Shown: positions 1 to 9,426, counted from the first letter of the stretch. The stretch is DNA of 64,000 nucleotides from Methanomicrobium antiquum (GCF_029633915.1 NZ_CP091092.1:124001-188000); one strand, 5' to 3'. A program made the numbers and translations. The notes: generated from the letters alone by a model not told the origin.

Positions 1-1349
1 CCAAAAATTATGCTGAGACTGTTGGGATGAATTTAAGCTGGCAAAAAGAGGTTTTGACAGCAAACGAAAAAAAGACGCCAATAGTTAGCGATGTCTTTGA
101 AATGGCTGAAGGATTTACAGGCATATCACAAAGTGCTCCGGTATTTTCACCGTCCGGAAGATATGTAGGCTACACTGACATCACATACAGCCCCTATGAA
201 TTCATATTAAGGCAGGTAAAGCCCGCTGTTGGTAAAAAGCCCTATGATGTATGGGTTTCACAGGCTGACGGGACACTCATTTACGATACAAAAGAAGAGG
301 AAGTCGGAAACAATCTCCTGACAGATGAAATCTACAACAATTCCACTCTTCAGTCTGTTTTAAAGAGAATCTTATCTGAAGAGACAGGAGTTTGTGAATA
401 CACATTTTCTGATCGCGACTGGAAAGAGGAGGTTTCAAAAACAGCTGTATGGACAACGGCCGGAATTGACGGTGCAGAGTGGAGGGTTGTTGTGACATAC
501 TCAGGTCTTGAAGAGACTGCAGAGCAGACAGCAGTTGCAGAAGATATAAGTGAGAGATTTGAAAACCTGAAATCCTTTGTCCAAAATGCAGCCAGACATG
601 CAAAAGAGAGTGAAAAAGGTTCGGCAGTTATGGATTTCAACGACAGGGAAGGCTCTTTTGTTGATGGTGAATTATACATCTTCGCATACGAATATGATGG
701 AACTGTAATTGCACTTCCGTTCCAAAAGGAGCTACTTCGAACAAAGCGTTTTGGAATTACTGATTCAAACGGCGTTAAATTCATAGATGCATCGGCAGAA
801 ATCGCCAAATCCGGCGGAGGATCACTTTATTATGTCTATCAGAATCCATCTCACAGATACAAAGAGGAGTTTAAGATTGCATATGTGCTTCCAGCCGGTG
901 ATGACTGGTACCTTGGAGCCGGGATTTACATGCCGGAATTTCCATGCAGTTTCAATGATACGGAAAAAGACGAGCTTGTAAAGCGTGTGAAAGCCGCTCG
1001 TGATTATGCACTTGAAAACGGAGTCGAAAAAGCCACAGCTGATTTCAACGACTTAAACATGAGTTTCGCTGACGGTAAAAACTACATCTTCGCATACGAC
1101 TATTCCGGAAAAACACTTGCTCTGCCGCATCAGCCTGAATTAATCGGCGAAAACAGGTATGACTTTGAAGACACCTATGGTGTAAAAATAATACAATGGG
1201 AAATATCTGAGGCAAAATCCGGCGGGGGTTTTGTTTATGTTGAGTACTTAAATCCTGATACCGGCAAAAACGCTTTAAAACTCTGCTATGTTGAGCCTGT
1301 CGGTGATGAATGGCTTGTAGGTTCCGGAATTTATTCTGAGAGCCTTTAA
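1..1349 (+). CDS. Cache-domain sensor-like protein, 5' end outside window
   Basis: The frame is open to the first base, so the gene starts upstream; the first in-window ATG is at 27. Counting from that ATG, residues 1-165 resemble the distal part of a double-Cache extracellular sensor domain (VFSPSGRYVGY, then DVWVSQADGTLIYD). Two related single-Cache repeats follow at about 185-310 and 320-440. Each has a FNDxxxSFxDGxxYIFAY segment, an AKSGGG segment and a GxGIY end. No kinase, methyl-accepting or HAMP region follows, so this looks like a stand-alone extracytoplasmic ligand-binding protein; an N-terminal signal or anchor would lie outside the window. Ligand unknown. Cache repeats bind small organic acids or amino acids in other systems. 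Confidence 0.75.
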   Translation, partial: KNYAETVGMNLSWQKEVLTANEKKTPIVSDVFEMAEGFTGISQSAPVFSPSGRYVGYTDITYSPYEFILRQVKPAVGKKPYDVWVSQADGTLIYDTKEEEVGNNLLTDEIYNNSTLQSVLKRILSEETGVCEYTFSDRDWKEEVSKTAVWTTAGIDGAEWRVVVTYSGLEETAEQTAVAEDISERFENLKSFVQNAARHAKESEKGSAVMDFNDREGSFVDGELYIFAYEYDGTVIALPFQKELLRTKRFGITDSNGVKFIDASAEIAKSGGGSLYYVYQNPSHRYKEEFKIAYVLPAGDDWYLGAGIYMPEFPCSFNDTEKDELVKRVKAARDYALENGVEKATADFNDLNMSFADGKNYIFAYDYSGKTLALPHQPELIGENRYDFEDTYGVKIIQWEISEAKSGGGFVYVEYLNPDTGKNALKLCYVEPVGDEWLVGSGIYSESL

Positions 1350-1432
1350 TAATATTATACCAGTTTCAATCCTTTTTTTAAAAGACGCAATATCAGCAAT
1401 TATATTTCAAAAGAAAAAGTTAAAAAAATTGA

Positions 1433-2026
1433 TTAAACCGGAAGAATCCTTCTTCCAAAAATGTCGTTTATCACTGCACCAATTCCCAAATACATCGCAA
1501 GAATGCCTGTAATTATACCCAAAAATCCTGCAAAGAGATGGAAGTACGTAATTCCTGTAAAGTTTGCAAGAGCTAGCAGGATAAATACAATTAAAAGCAG
1601 TGCAAATGTCATTCTAAGAATCATAAACATCTTAAATGTGCATATAAAAAGCCCTAAAACCAGAATTGTCCACGCCGCGAGAAATACGCCAAGGTCAATG
1701 GGGGTCGGTGCAGCCGAAAAACCTGAAAGAGGCAATATCAAAATCATCGCAAATGTTATCCAGAACAATCCGAAACTTGTGAAAGTTATAAGGCCGAATG
1801 TGTTTCCCTTTTTCCATTCCATAATTCCGACAATGACCTGTGCAAGACCACCGTACATAAGCATCATAGCAACAATTGCACTTGAAAGTGCAGTCACTCC
1901 TGCATTGTGAACGCTTAAAAGAATAGTAGTCATTCCAAAAGCACAAAGTCCGAGTGGTGCCGGATTTGCAGTGTTGTCAAGAATAAACAGATTGTTTTTA
2001 TTCTTTTCATCAATAATTGTGTCCAT
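1433..2026 (-). CDS. satP: acetate uptake transporter, GPR1/FUN34/SatP family
   Basis: A 197-residue, six-helix membrane protein. The family signature NPAPLGLxxFGxTT is seen close to the N terminus, followed by MMLMYGGLAQVIVGIMEWK and a GLFWITFA segment, all typical of SatP/YaaH acetate or succinate-acetate permeases. I prefer the ATG at 2026 because AGGGGA lies 8 bases upstream; an upstream ATG at 2089 would add 21 poorly conserved residues. It is divergent from the flavodoxin gene, with a copy of the dispersed repeat between them. Acetate uptake fits a methanogen that assimilates acetate. Family assignment is firm, substrate is inferred. Confidence 0.88.
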   Translation of the reverse strand: MDTIIDEKNKNNLFILDNTANPAPLGLCAFGMTTILLSVHNAGVTALSSAIVAMMLMYGGLAQVIVGIMEWKKGNTFGLITFTSFGLFWITFAMILILPLSGFSAAPTPIDLGVFLAAWTILVLGLFICTFKMFMILRMTFALLLIVFILLALANFTGITYFHLFAGFLGIITGILAMYLGIGAVINDIFGRRILPV

Positions 2027-2190
2027 AAAAAAATCCCCTGTCATGTGCAATAGTTCAGACTTTAAGAAGAATGAATTTTGAAAATGCACATTTAAGACCT
2101 ATAATAACTTAACAGGTATATAAAAATATCTTCAGATTCATTCAGGATATGCCAAATTCATTCTGAAAATCTGTTCTGTTTATCACTAAA

Positions 2191-2300
2191 AACGTCCATG
2201 AAATTATATTTCATGCTAACTGTTTCATGTAAGTTACGAAGTAACTTTCATGTAAAAGTGTATGACTAGGATGAAGAAAACTTCATCCAGACTCATCCTA
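2191..2300 (+). repeat. dispersed hairpin repeat, copy A
   Basis: This copy carries two hairpins of the family. One is CATGAAAT-TAT-ATTTCATG at about 2198-2216, and the other is AGTTAC-GAA-GTAACT at about 2232-2246 inside TTTCATG...TTTCATG. A third, different stem (GGATGAAG/CTTCATCC) follows near 2269-2287. The element fills the divergent gap between satP and the flavodoxin gene. It is in the opposite orientation to copy B on the other side of the flavodoxin gene. Confidence 0.8.
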
Positions 2301-2349
2301 TATATTTATTGCCGATGAAATTATAAAAATAAAAAAAAGTGGTTAAACT

Positions 2350-2832
2350 ATGAAGGCGGTAATAATTTATCATTCGTACTCAGGCATCACTCGGGGTGTT
2401 TCTGAAAAAGTGCATGAGGCAGTCGGCGGCGATATTGTGGAAGTAAAGCCGGTTAAAAACTATTCAAAGCTTTCTGCATACACTACCGGGTGCATGCGGG
2501 CAAGAAAGGGCGAATGTGATTTAATTGAGTCTGAAACAATAGATGTATCTGATGCAGATGTAATTGTAATCGGAACACCTGTCTGGGCATTTCGTGCAAC
2601 TCCGGCTGTTAATGCCGCGGTTGAGGCGCTTTTTGGCTGTAGTGAAAAGCCGGCTGTAATATTTGCAACCTGCGGTGGTAAGGAGGGTGAGACCCTTACA
2701 AAGTTATCTGAAGCACTTTCAAAAAAAGGTGTAATAGTTAAAAAACAAATTGTCTTTAACAAAGATGATGTAGAAGATGAATCCAAAATAAATGAGCTTA
2801 TCACAGCAATAAAATCAGCAGGCGGCATCTGA
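2350..2832 (+). CDS. flavodoxin family protein
   Basis: A 160-residue single-domain flavodoxin-fold protein. The N terminus MKAVIIYHSYSGITRGVS carries the phosphate-binding S/T-rich loop of flavodoxins, and IGTPVWAFRATPAV is the W-containing loop typically stacking on FMN. A CGGKEGETL segment forms the last FMN loop. It is likely cytoplasmic and carries electrons with FMN. The gene is bracketed by two inverted copies of the dispersed repeat (A and B). No obvious redox partner is adjacent. Confidence 0.85.
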   Translation: MKAVIIYHSYSGITRGVSEKVHEAVGGDIVEVKPVKNYSKLSAYTTGCMRARKGECDLIESETIDVSDADVIVIGTPVWAFRATPAVNAAVEALFGCSEKPAVIFATCGGKEGETLTKLSEALSKKGVIVKKQIVFNKDDVEDESKINELITAIKSAGGI

Positions 2833-2833
2833 T

Positions 2834-2972
2834 TTGTTATGAAAGCCAAAATTCCTGATAAACTTTCATCACTTTTTTGTGTGATGAAAAAAGCTCATCA
2901 TGTGCGTTTGCTATGAAAATCACTTTGTGATTTACATGAAACTGTTGCATGAAACCTTAGTTTCATGAAACG
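2834..2972 (-). repeat. dispersed hairpin repeat, copy B
   Basis: This is the reverse-orientation copy. Stems seen are TCATCAC/GTGATGA (about 2867-2888), AATCAC-TTT-GTGATT (2918-2932) and CATGAAAC/GTTTCATG (about 2949-2968). The 2918-2932 hairpin replaces AGTTAC-GAA-GTAACT of other copies with two base pairs changed on both arms, which keeps the stem. It lies between the flavodoxin and peptidase genes. Confidence 0.8.
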
Positions 2973-3100
2973 TTTTTTTAAAAAAAGCTGTATTTTTCTC
3001 TAAAGAGAAAATAAATCCCGTATTTTCACAATAAATTCATCTTTTGCAAGACTGCATCTCTTTATATTTTTATTAATCAATTGAATAATGTTGAGAATTC

Positions 3101-5194
3101 ATGACTTTTATGAAGAAGTTATCCAAATTAAAAGCGACATTATATGCAATATTTGTAATATTTTTAATATTTTCTGCGGCAGGATGCACTGATGCACCGG
3201 GCAATAACGAAACTGATTCTCTAACAGCAGGTTATCTGATGAATGAAAGTATAAAAAATCCGGTGAAGGCACATTATAACCCGGGTGAAATAACATCTTT
3301 TTACAATTCCGCTGAGGATTTAACCAAACAATCCCTGGATTTAATTGTAGAGATTCCGCCTGAGAAAAAAACGTTTGAAAATACAATGATTGCTTATGAA
3401 AAAACAATTTCTGACTTTAATGACTGTGTACAGCCGCTTAATATAATGGGGTACGTCTATCCTGACTCTGAAATTTCAGGGGAGGGGATGGAGTGTGAAG
3501 AGAGATATAGCAGATTCCTGACTAATGTTTCAAGCCGGCGTGATCTTTATGATGCTCTAAAAAGCGTCACACCGTCAAACTCCGATGAAAAACGGCTGTA
3601 TGATGTTATAATCCGTGAGTTTGAGAAGAACGGACTTTTCCTTTCAGATGAGAAACTTGCACATGTAACAGAGATGAGAAAAGAGCTTTCAACTCTTGAA
3701 TTACGATTTAGTGCTAATTTAAATAACGATGATACAAAGCTTGTATTTTCAAAAGAAGAATTAAAAGGTGTTCCCGAGTCATCATTATCATCCTTTGAAA
3801 AAACGCCTGCCAAAGATTACATTGTCACAATGAAGTCTCCTGATTACAATGCAGTTATGACTTATGCGGACTCTGAAAATACACGCTTTATAATGTATAA
3901 ATCATACTTCACAAAGCAGGGAGAGGAGAATACTTTACTTCTTGAAGAGGCGCTTGTCTTAAGGCAGAATATCGCTGAAGAGCTTGGATATGAATCCTGG
4001 GCTGATTATAAAACAGACGGCAGGATAGCTAAGAACTCATCAAATGTCATGGAATTTTTAAATGCCCTTAAAGATACCTTAAAAGAAAAGAACGCAAATG
4101 AAAATTCCGAACTTCTGGAGATTAAAAAGCGGACGTTTCCTGATTCAGAAGAACTTTTCCCGTGGGATGTCTACTATCTTTTAAACATCAAAAAGATGGA
4201 GGATTACTCATTTGATGAAGAAAAGGTCAGGGAATATTTCCCGCTTGACAGAGTCTTAGACGGAATTTTTGCAACCTATGAAAAATTGTTTGGTGTAAAT
4301 TTCAGGAAATCAGAAAATATTGATGTCTGGCATCCTGATGTCTATGTATATGAGGTTTCAGATGAGCTGAGCGGAAATGTAATTGGGTATCTTTATCTTG
4401 ACTTATTCCCGCGTGATTTAAAATATAATCATTTTTGTGCGGCCGGGTTAAAAGGCAGAAGTGTTTCAGGTGATTCTTATAATCCGCCGGTATTACTGAT
4501 AATCGGAAATTTCAACAGTCCCGGTTCAGATAAGCCGTCACTTTTGAAAATTGATGAGATAAGTACACTCTTTCACGAAACAGGCCATGCAATGCACTTC
4601 CTTTTGACAGATACGCCTTACAGATCACTTTCAGGATTTGGGGTTGAGATGGATTTTGTTGAAACTCCGTCACAGGCAATGGAGGAGTGGGCATATGATC
4701 CTGAAATTTTAAAATCAATCTCAGGGCATTATAATAATTCGTCTGAAAAGATCCCGGACGCCCTTTTAGCAGATGCAGTTTCGACAAGAAATGTTGAAAA
4801 TGTCAATACCTACACACGTGTTCTTGCTGATTCATTCAGGGATATGAAATTCCATACAACAAAAGGGCCGGTTAACACAATGGAAATGTCATATGAAATA
4901 TATGAGGACATTAACGGTCTTAAACTTCCTGACGGAATCAGAAGTTCAGCATCATTTGGTCATGTAATGGCAGACTATGATGCCGGATACTACGGATATC
5001 TCTGGTCGAAGGTATATTCAATGAATATTGTTGATGAGTTCAAAAAATCCGGCATGACAAACAGGACAACCGGCATGAAGTTTAGAGAAGAAATTCTTGC
5101 AAGGGGAAATATGGAGGACGGAGATGTCCTTCTTGAGAATTTCTTAGGTGAAAAGCCAAATCCTGATGCATTAAATATCCTTCTTAACAGATGA
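3101..5194 (+). CDS. M3-family zinc metallopeptidase (oligoendopeptidase-like), lipoprotein
   Basis: A 697-residue protein with the zinc motif HETGH at residues 492-496 (thimet oligopeptidase/M3 type) and the downstream METPSQxxEEW-like segment FVETPSQAMEEW that supplies the third ligand. The N terminus has a basic start, a hydrophobic stretch and the lipobox SAAGC ending at Cys29, so the enzyme should be exported and lipid-anchored; most M3 enzymes are cytoplasmic. A second ATG at 3110 is equally possible as start. The role is probably degradation of short peptides outside the membrane. It stands alone between copy B of the repeat and a radical SAM gene. Confidence 0.88.
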   Translation: MTFMKKLSKLKATLYAIFVIFLIFSAAGCTDAPGNNETDSLTAGYLMNESIKNPVKAHYNPGEITSFYNSAEDLTKQSLDLIVEIPPEKKTFENTMIAYEKTISDFNDCVQPLNIMGYVYPDSEISGEGMECEERYSRFLTNVSSRRDLYDALKSVTPSNSDEKRLYDVIIREFEKNGLFLSDEKLAHVTEMRKELSTLELRFSANLNNDDTKLVFSKEELKGVPESSLSSFEKTPAKDYIVTMKSPDYNAVMTYADSENTRFIMYKSYFTKQGEENTLLLEEALVLRQNIAEELGYESWADYKTDGRIAKNSSNVMEFLNALKDTLKEKNANENSELLEIKKRTFPDSEELFPWDVYYLLNIKKMEDYSFDEEKVREYFPLDRVLDGIFATYEKLFGVNFRKSENIDVWHPDVYVYEVSDELSGNVIGYLYLDLFPRDLKYNHFCAAGLKGRSVSGDSYNPPVLLIIGNFNSPGSDKPSLLKIDEISTLFHETGHAMHFLLTDTPYRSLSGFGVEMDFVETPSQAMEEWAYDPEILKSISGHYNNSSEKIPDALLADAVSTRNVENVNTYTRVLADSFRDMKFHTTKGPVNTMEMSYEIYEDINGLKLPDGIRSSASFGHVMADYDAGYYGYLWSKVYSMNIVDEFKKSGMTNRTTGMKFREEILARGNMEDGDVLLENFLGEKPNPDALNILLNR

Positions 5195-5322
5195 TGGTTA
5201 GTAAAAAAAGGTTTAAAAAAGTAAAAACAAAGATAAAAACAAATTTTTTACCGGAATTTAAAAAAAGGACCTGATTAAAACTTTTACCAGATAATAAAAA
5301 AATATAAAGGAATTTTTAAGAA

Positions 5323-6393
5323 ATGAGTGACTCAAAAAATAATAAATCATATAGGCAGATTTTTGACGGGGTTATTGAGGCAACAATAAAAAACGCTCAA
5401 AAAATTGCCTCAAAAAATCCGGGCCTTATTCTGACCGGTGCGAAGATAGCATATCACCAGAAAAGAGCGGCAGGCATACGTGCTGAATATGAAAAAAAGG
5501 GTGTTGTCGTCCCGGGTGTTATTATGTTCTCACTTCAGTCGAGGTGCAATCTGACATGTAAGGGGTGCAATATTAATGAATGTGACTCCTTCCAAAAAAG
5601 GTCGGATATGACTGATGATGAAATTATAAGCACAATATCTCAGGCAAAAAAAATTGGTGTCTCAGCCGTTTTATTTTCAGGCGGCGAACCATTGCTTAAA
5701 CTTCCTTTAATCCTTCAGCTTGCAAAGATGAATCCGGAAATTTTATTTTTGGTTTTCACAAACGGTCTTTTAATAGATGAAAAAGCGGCAAAAATAATTG
5801 GAAAGTGTAAAAATATCGTTCCCATGCTGTGTCTTGAGGATTTTCCTGATAAAAGTAACGTTTTTTGTGGAACAGAAGAATATAAAAAGCTCATTGATAC
5901 CTGTCATAGTATTTCCAAAAGAGGAATGTTTTTTGGTTCTTCTCTGACTGTAACAGCAGAAAATATTAATTCTATAACAGATGAAAATTTCATCAGAGAT
6001 ATGGTTTCAGGAGGCGTTTTGGCTTTTGTTTTTGTTGAGTATGCGCAAATAGATGACAAAACAAAAAATCTTTCTTTAACAAAAGATCAGAAGTCACTTC
6101 TTGGCGAAAAAATCAGGAAGTATTCGGAGATGTTTCCTGCTGTCTTTATTAGTTTTCCCGGAGATGAGGAGAATTTTGGCATGTGTCTTGCCGCCGGAGG
6201 CGGTTTTTTACACGTAAGTCCGGATGGGAGTCTTGAGGCATGCCCTGCGGCTCCTTTTTCAGACACAAATCTTAAGGAAGTGTCATTAACTGAGGCTTTA
6301 GGTTCTGAACTTCTGCGAAAGATAAGGGAGAATAACGGTATTTTAACTGATTCCGGTGGAGGATGTGTTCTTTTTCAAAAAGAGGAATTCTGA
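5323..6393 (+). CDS. radical SAM protein
   Basis: A 356-residue protein with the radical SAM cluster motif CNLTCKGC (Cys75, Cys79, Cys82) and a GGEP motif (FSGGEPLL) for S-adenosylmethionine binding. The C-terminal part has a MCLAAGGGFLHVSPDGSLEACP segment like the cofactor-proximal region of SPASM/twitch proteins, but with fewer cysteines than a full SPASM domain. Substrate unknown. A run of A-rich DNA (5195-5322) separates it from the peptidase gene, with no further signal seen there. No peptide-precursor gene is visible next to it. Confidence 0.8.
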   Translation: MSDSKNNKSYRQIFDGVIEATIKNAQKIASKNPGLILTGAKIAYHQKRAAGIRAEYEKKGVVVPGVIMFSLQSRCNLTCKGCNINECDSFQKRSDMTDDEIISTISQAKKIGVSAVLFSGGEPLLKLPLILQLAKMNPEILFLVFTNGLLIDEKAAKIIGKCKNIVPMLCLEDFPDKSNVFCGTEEYKKLIDTCHSISKRGMFFGSSLTVTAENINSITDENFIRDMVSGGVLAFVFVEYAQIDDKTKNLSLTKDQKSLLGEKIRKYSEMFPAVFISFPGDEENFGMCLAAGGGFLHVSPDGSLEACPAAPFSDTNLKEVSLTEALGSELLRKIRENNGILTDSGGGCVLFQKEEF

Positions 6394-6425
6394 TAAAAGC
6401 CTTTTTTTTAAAAAGTAATAAATTC

Positions 6426-7265
6426 TCAATTTTTATTGTTAATCTCTGTACTTCTTTGAATCTTTTTCAAAACGGTTTTCCACTGAGGAGTTATTAAGAA
6501 ACTCTCATCCATAAATCCGATTACTGTCTCAAATCTCTTCATTGGAAAAGCCATTGTGAATATATCATTTGGAACACATTTTCTTGCAGAGGGATCAAAC
6601 ATCCCTAAAACGACTTTTGGCTCGTCTTTTTGCTGTTCAAGCCAGGGGTAGAGAAGAATTGAACTACAGCCGGAACCCATCGGGCAGATTACACCGAAGG
6701 GTGACGACTGGTCATAATTTGCAAGTGTGAAAAGACCGCTCATAACTTCAGGGCGGGCGAAAAATACAATAACTTCGGGATTGTCGTTTTCTTTTAGTTT
6801 GTCCCATCGCTTTATGTGAAGGTATTTTTTATGCGGCGGATATTTTGGGATTTGCTTTTCCCAGTCATCGACAATTTCAGGCGTTTGTTTGTATCTTTCA
6901 CCATCTACAATGCCTTTTTTTCCGTATGAGAGGAAATACCTGAAGTTTAAATGAATCGAATCTGAATATCCTGAATACCGAAGACCGCCGCCGCAGGTTA
7001 TTGATTTTTCTGTGAATACAATTGAATCCCCGCTTCTTGCCTTTGCAATCTGGCAGATTATACACCTCCACCCGCGGGGAGTCTCTACAAGTTCGCCATC
7101 ATCTGCATTGTCTTTAAATTCAATTGAAACCGGAAGATCTGAACCGGGAAAATACTTCTCCCACGATTCAGTGAATCTGTCGCGAAGTAATATGTCCATG
7201 TCCAATCTGTAAACGTCCGAGACGAAAAAGATACCGCACACAAGATACCGGCCATAAAGTATCAT
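6426..7265 (-). CDS. DUF169 family protein
   Basis: Up to 279 residues. The body matches the archaeal/bacterial DUF169 pattern: ARSGDSIVFTEKSITCGGG near the N-terminal third, VIVFFARPEVMSGL in the middle, then FGVICPMGSGCSSILLYP and FTMAFPMKRFE near the end. Conserved Cys/Gly-rich loops suggest ligand or cofactor binding, but no function is established for the family. The real start may be the in-frame ATG at 7199, since the first 22 residues are not family-like. It is divergent from the DUF2115 gene. Confidence 0.7.
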   Translation of the reverse strand: MILYGRYLVCGIFFVSDVYRLDMDILLRDRFTESWEKYFPGSDLPVSIEFKDNADDGELVETPRGWRCIICQIAKARSGDSIVFTEKSITCGGGLRYSGYSDSIHLNFRYFLSYGKKGIVDGERYKQTPEIVDDWEKQIPKYPPHKKYLHIKRWDKLKENDNPEVIVFFARPEVMSGLFTLANYDQSSPFGVICPMGSGCSSILLYPWLEQQKDEPKVVLGMFDPSARKCVPNDIFTMAFPMKRFETVIGFMDESFLITPQWKTVLKKIQRSTEINNKN

Positions 7266-7588
7266 TCATCTGTAACTATCCAAAAGGTACCTGATTGAAG
7301 GTGCAAAAAAAGATAATGTCTAAAAAAACAGGATTTATCAATTTTTGTTTCAGAGACAAATTTTCAGATGCAAAGGATAATTCTTTAAAAAAATAAGGAA
7401 ATTATGTTGTTAGTTTCCCGCTAATTTTATCAGTTCAAATCTCCGGAAAAATATTTCAGTCAGAAGGTAAAATCTAAAAAAGATATAAGAAATTATTTTA
7501 AATTTAAAAAATGAGTAACCGGGTAATTTAAAAAAAATCCTTAAGAATCTAAAAATTTTCGTTTACTTTAATTTACGGAGCAAAAGAT
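7266..7588. other. intergenic gap, nothing recognised
   Basis: AT-rich divergent promoter region between the DUF169 and DUF2115 genes. Apart from a GGAG ribosome site just before 7589 and A/T runs, I see no hairpin, repeat or coding signal. Confidence 0.6.
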
Positions 7589-8233
7589 ATGGCTGACTTA
7601 AACATCAGTGATGAGTGCAGAAAGCTTGCAAACCTTCACACACGCGGCGAATTAGGCACGGGGATTTCCAAAATTGTTCAAAACTACACTCAGCGAGATC
7701 TTAAACGGATGGAGTGGAACTTTTCTGAAAGTGTCCGGGGTATAGATGTTTCCTACAAAAAAAAGCTTGAAAAAACAATAAGGGAGTATCTGTATCAAAC
7801 CTGGGAAAAAATCCGCCTGTTAAGCCAGCAGGGCGGATTTTCGCCGATGAAAGATGAACTTTCTAAAAAGGCAGGAGAATTTTGGGTGATGACTGCCCGT
7901 GAATGTGCAAAAAATTGTGATGTAAATCCGGAAATCTGCCGCATCCGCTTTTTAAAATATCTTCTTGCCGGATTTTCAATTTATGTTTTAGAAGTTCCGC
8001 CGCATCCTGTTGGAATGCCGTTTCCTGGCGGTGATGCCGTTTCATTATTAGATGGTGTGTATTACTGCCCTGTAAGGGATAAATCCGGCGATGTTGACTC
8101 TGCTCTGTGCCCGTTTTGCCCTGCAAAACAAACCCCTGAATCAGGCTACTTAAAGCCGCCTGTTAAGGGAAGCGAGCATCGAAAACAGGAATATCTTAAA
8201 AAGACCTTTGATTTCCATCATTATAACGGGTAA
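7589..8233 (+). CDS. DUF2115/UPF0305 family protein
   Basis: A 214-residue soluble protein, largely helical in its first half. The C-terminal half has the pattern HPVGMPFPGG, VYYCPVRDK and a CPFCPAKQ cysteine pair, which I recall from the methanogen-restricted UPF0305/DUF2115 proteins; cysteines CxxC could bind metal. A GGAG site precedes the start. Function unknown. It converges on the chimeric hydrolase gene, with a terminator-like hairpin between them. Confidence 0.65.
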   Translation: MADLNISDECRKLANLHTRGELGTGISKIVQNYTQRDLKRMEWNFSESVRGIDVSYKKKLEKTIREYLYQTWEKIRLLSQQGGFSPMKDELSKKAGEFWVMTARECAKNCDVNPEICRIRFLKYLLAGFSIYVLEVPPHPVGMPFPGGDAVSLLDGVYYCPVRDKSGDVDSALCPFCPAKQTPESGYLKPPVKGSEHRKQEYLKKTFDFHHYNG

Positions 8234-8276
8234 ATTTTAGCAGTGATTTTATAGAGCCTGCAAAAAATTTCCCCTG

Positions 8277-8307
8277 GTATGCCCGGGATATTAGTACCGG
8301 GGTATAC
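8277..8307. terminator. terminator-like hairpin between convergent genes
   Basis: Imperfect inverted repeat (GTATGCCCGG / CCGGGGTATAC) with a 9-10 base loop, placed between the convergent 3' ends of the DUF2115 and hydrolase genes and followed by T/A-rich DNA. It could serve both strands. Confidence 0.45.
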
Positions 8308-8320
8308 TTAATTTTAAAAA

Positions 8321-9265
8321 TTATTTGGGTATATTTCTTTTTAGAAAGTCAAGAGCGTATTTTTGTACCTCTTTTGACTTAGGGTTTATCCAGAAGCAAA
8401 GGTGGGAGCCTTCTTCAACCCAGATACGCTCTGCATTTTTGATATGTTCATAGGCATAGACGCCGTCATAGAACTTTACGTCTGCGTCATGTGTTCCGTG
8501 TACAACAAGTGTCGGGCATTTGATCTTTTCAACAGGCAGGTGGCGGATAGTCCGGCTGATATCTACGTCGTTCATCGTGCCTGCTTTGCGGGGCTTGTAG
8601 GGATACATTGTATTCATGAAAGCTGTAACGAATTCGTGTGCATACGGGTCATTTAAGACAAAATCAAGGTGTTTTTTCATCTGCTCCTTTGTGTAATACG
8701 CCTCGCTCCTGAAGATCTCTTTTATGAATGAATCAGGCTTTGCTTTTGTCATCTTCTGCAGGAGTTTCTGTCCGGGATCGGAAAGGAAGATAATCTGGGC
8801 AACCGGTCCTGCTGTTTCCGGCAGATCATAATAACCGCTTATTGAATCAGCTGTAATAAGAGCCCAGATCCTGTCCGGGTGGCGGGCTGCAAAGGTGTAT
8901 GCTGCAAGACCGCCGGCAGATATTGAGAATACCGCAACTTTATCTATCCCAAGCTCGTCGAGAACTGCTGCAAAAAGATCTGCCTGTTCATCAAGAGACT
9001 TTCCGCTTTCAAGCGGTGTACCGAGGAATCCCGGGCGGGAGACTGATAGAAGCCTGAAATCAGAGCCTGCAAAGTCAATTGCCGCACGACACTGATCAAC
9101 ACCGCCGTGGACTGTTCCGTGACTGTTTTTGTGCTTCTCCTCAATTTTCATTGAAACACGGGCAATGCCATTTTCTGCTTTTATTAATTCAATACCTGCT
9201 TCGCAGGCAAATTTGTCTTCAGCTAAAAAATCAGATGCCGGCTCTGCTTCTTTTTGTTCATACAT
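8321..9265 (-). CDS. chimeric frame: PaaI-like thioesterase N terminus joined to alpha/beta-hydrolase
   Basis: A 314-residue frame made of two unrelated pieces. Residues about 18-56 match the first part of a hotdog (PaaI/4HBT) thioesterase: CEAGIELIKAENGIARVSM, then HKNSHGTVHGGV. From residue 57 the sequence is an alpha/beta hydrolase (VDQCRAAIDFAG, SRPGFLGTPLESG, nucleophile elbow FSISAGG, acid HGTHDADV, histidine EGSHLCFW). The rest of the hotdog domain and the hydrolase's first strands with its oxyanion HG loop are missing. The junction falls on the HGG codons that both families share, so a deletion between two neighbouring genes is the simplest origin. It may be a pseudogene or a folded hydrolase remnant. 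Confidence 0.75.
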   Translation of the reverse strand: MYEQKEAEPASDFLAEDKFACEAGIELIKAENGIARVSMKIEEKHKNSHGTVHGGVDQCRAAIDFAGSDFRLLSVSRPGFLGTPLESGKSLDEQADLFAAVLDELGIDKVAVFSISAGGLAAYTFAARHPDRIWALITADSISGYYDLPETAGPVAQIIFLSDPGQKLLQKMTKAKPDSFIKEIFRSEAYYTKEQMKKHLDFVLNDPYAHEFVTAFMNTMYPYKPRKAGTMNDVDISRTIRHLPVEKIKCPTLVVHGTHDADVKFYDGVYAYEHIKNAERIWVEEGSHLCFWINPKSKEVQKYALDFLKRNIPK

Positions 9266-9426
9266 ATGATGAAACTTAAGTCTTTACAGACATTAATTTT
9301 TGCAGATCGCTGATAACAGTTCTTGTAAGCGAAATAACTTCCAAACCAAAACCCAAAACAATAATTCAGGAACTAAAAACAATCAAAAAACTATATATTA
9401 TTTAAATTATATTTTCATATTATATC

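Noticed and set aside
350-808. Minus-strand frames opposite the Cache protein
   Set aside because: The plus strand encodes recognisable Cache repeats; the opposite frames have no motif or ribosome site.
2191-2972. Dispersed repeats as a CRISPR array
   Set aside because: The copies are modular, kilobases apart, in both orientations, and lack regular spacers; no cas gene is in the window.
5323-6393. Radical SAM gene as a peptide-modifying (RiPP) maturase
   Set aside because: The SPASM cysteines are incomplete and no small precursor gene is seen beside it.
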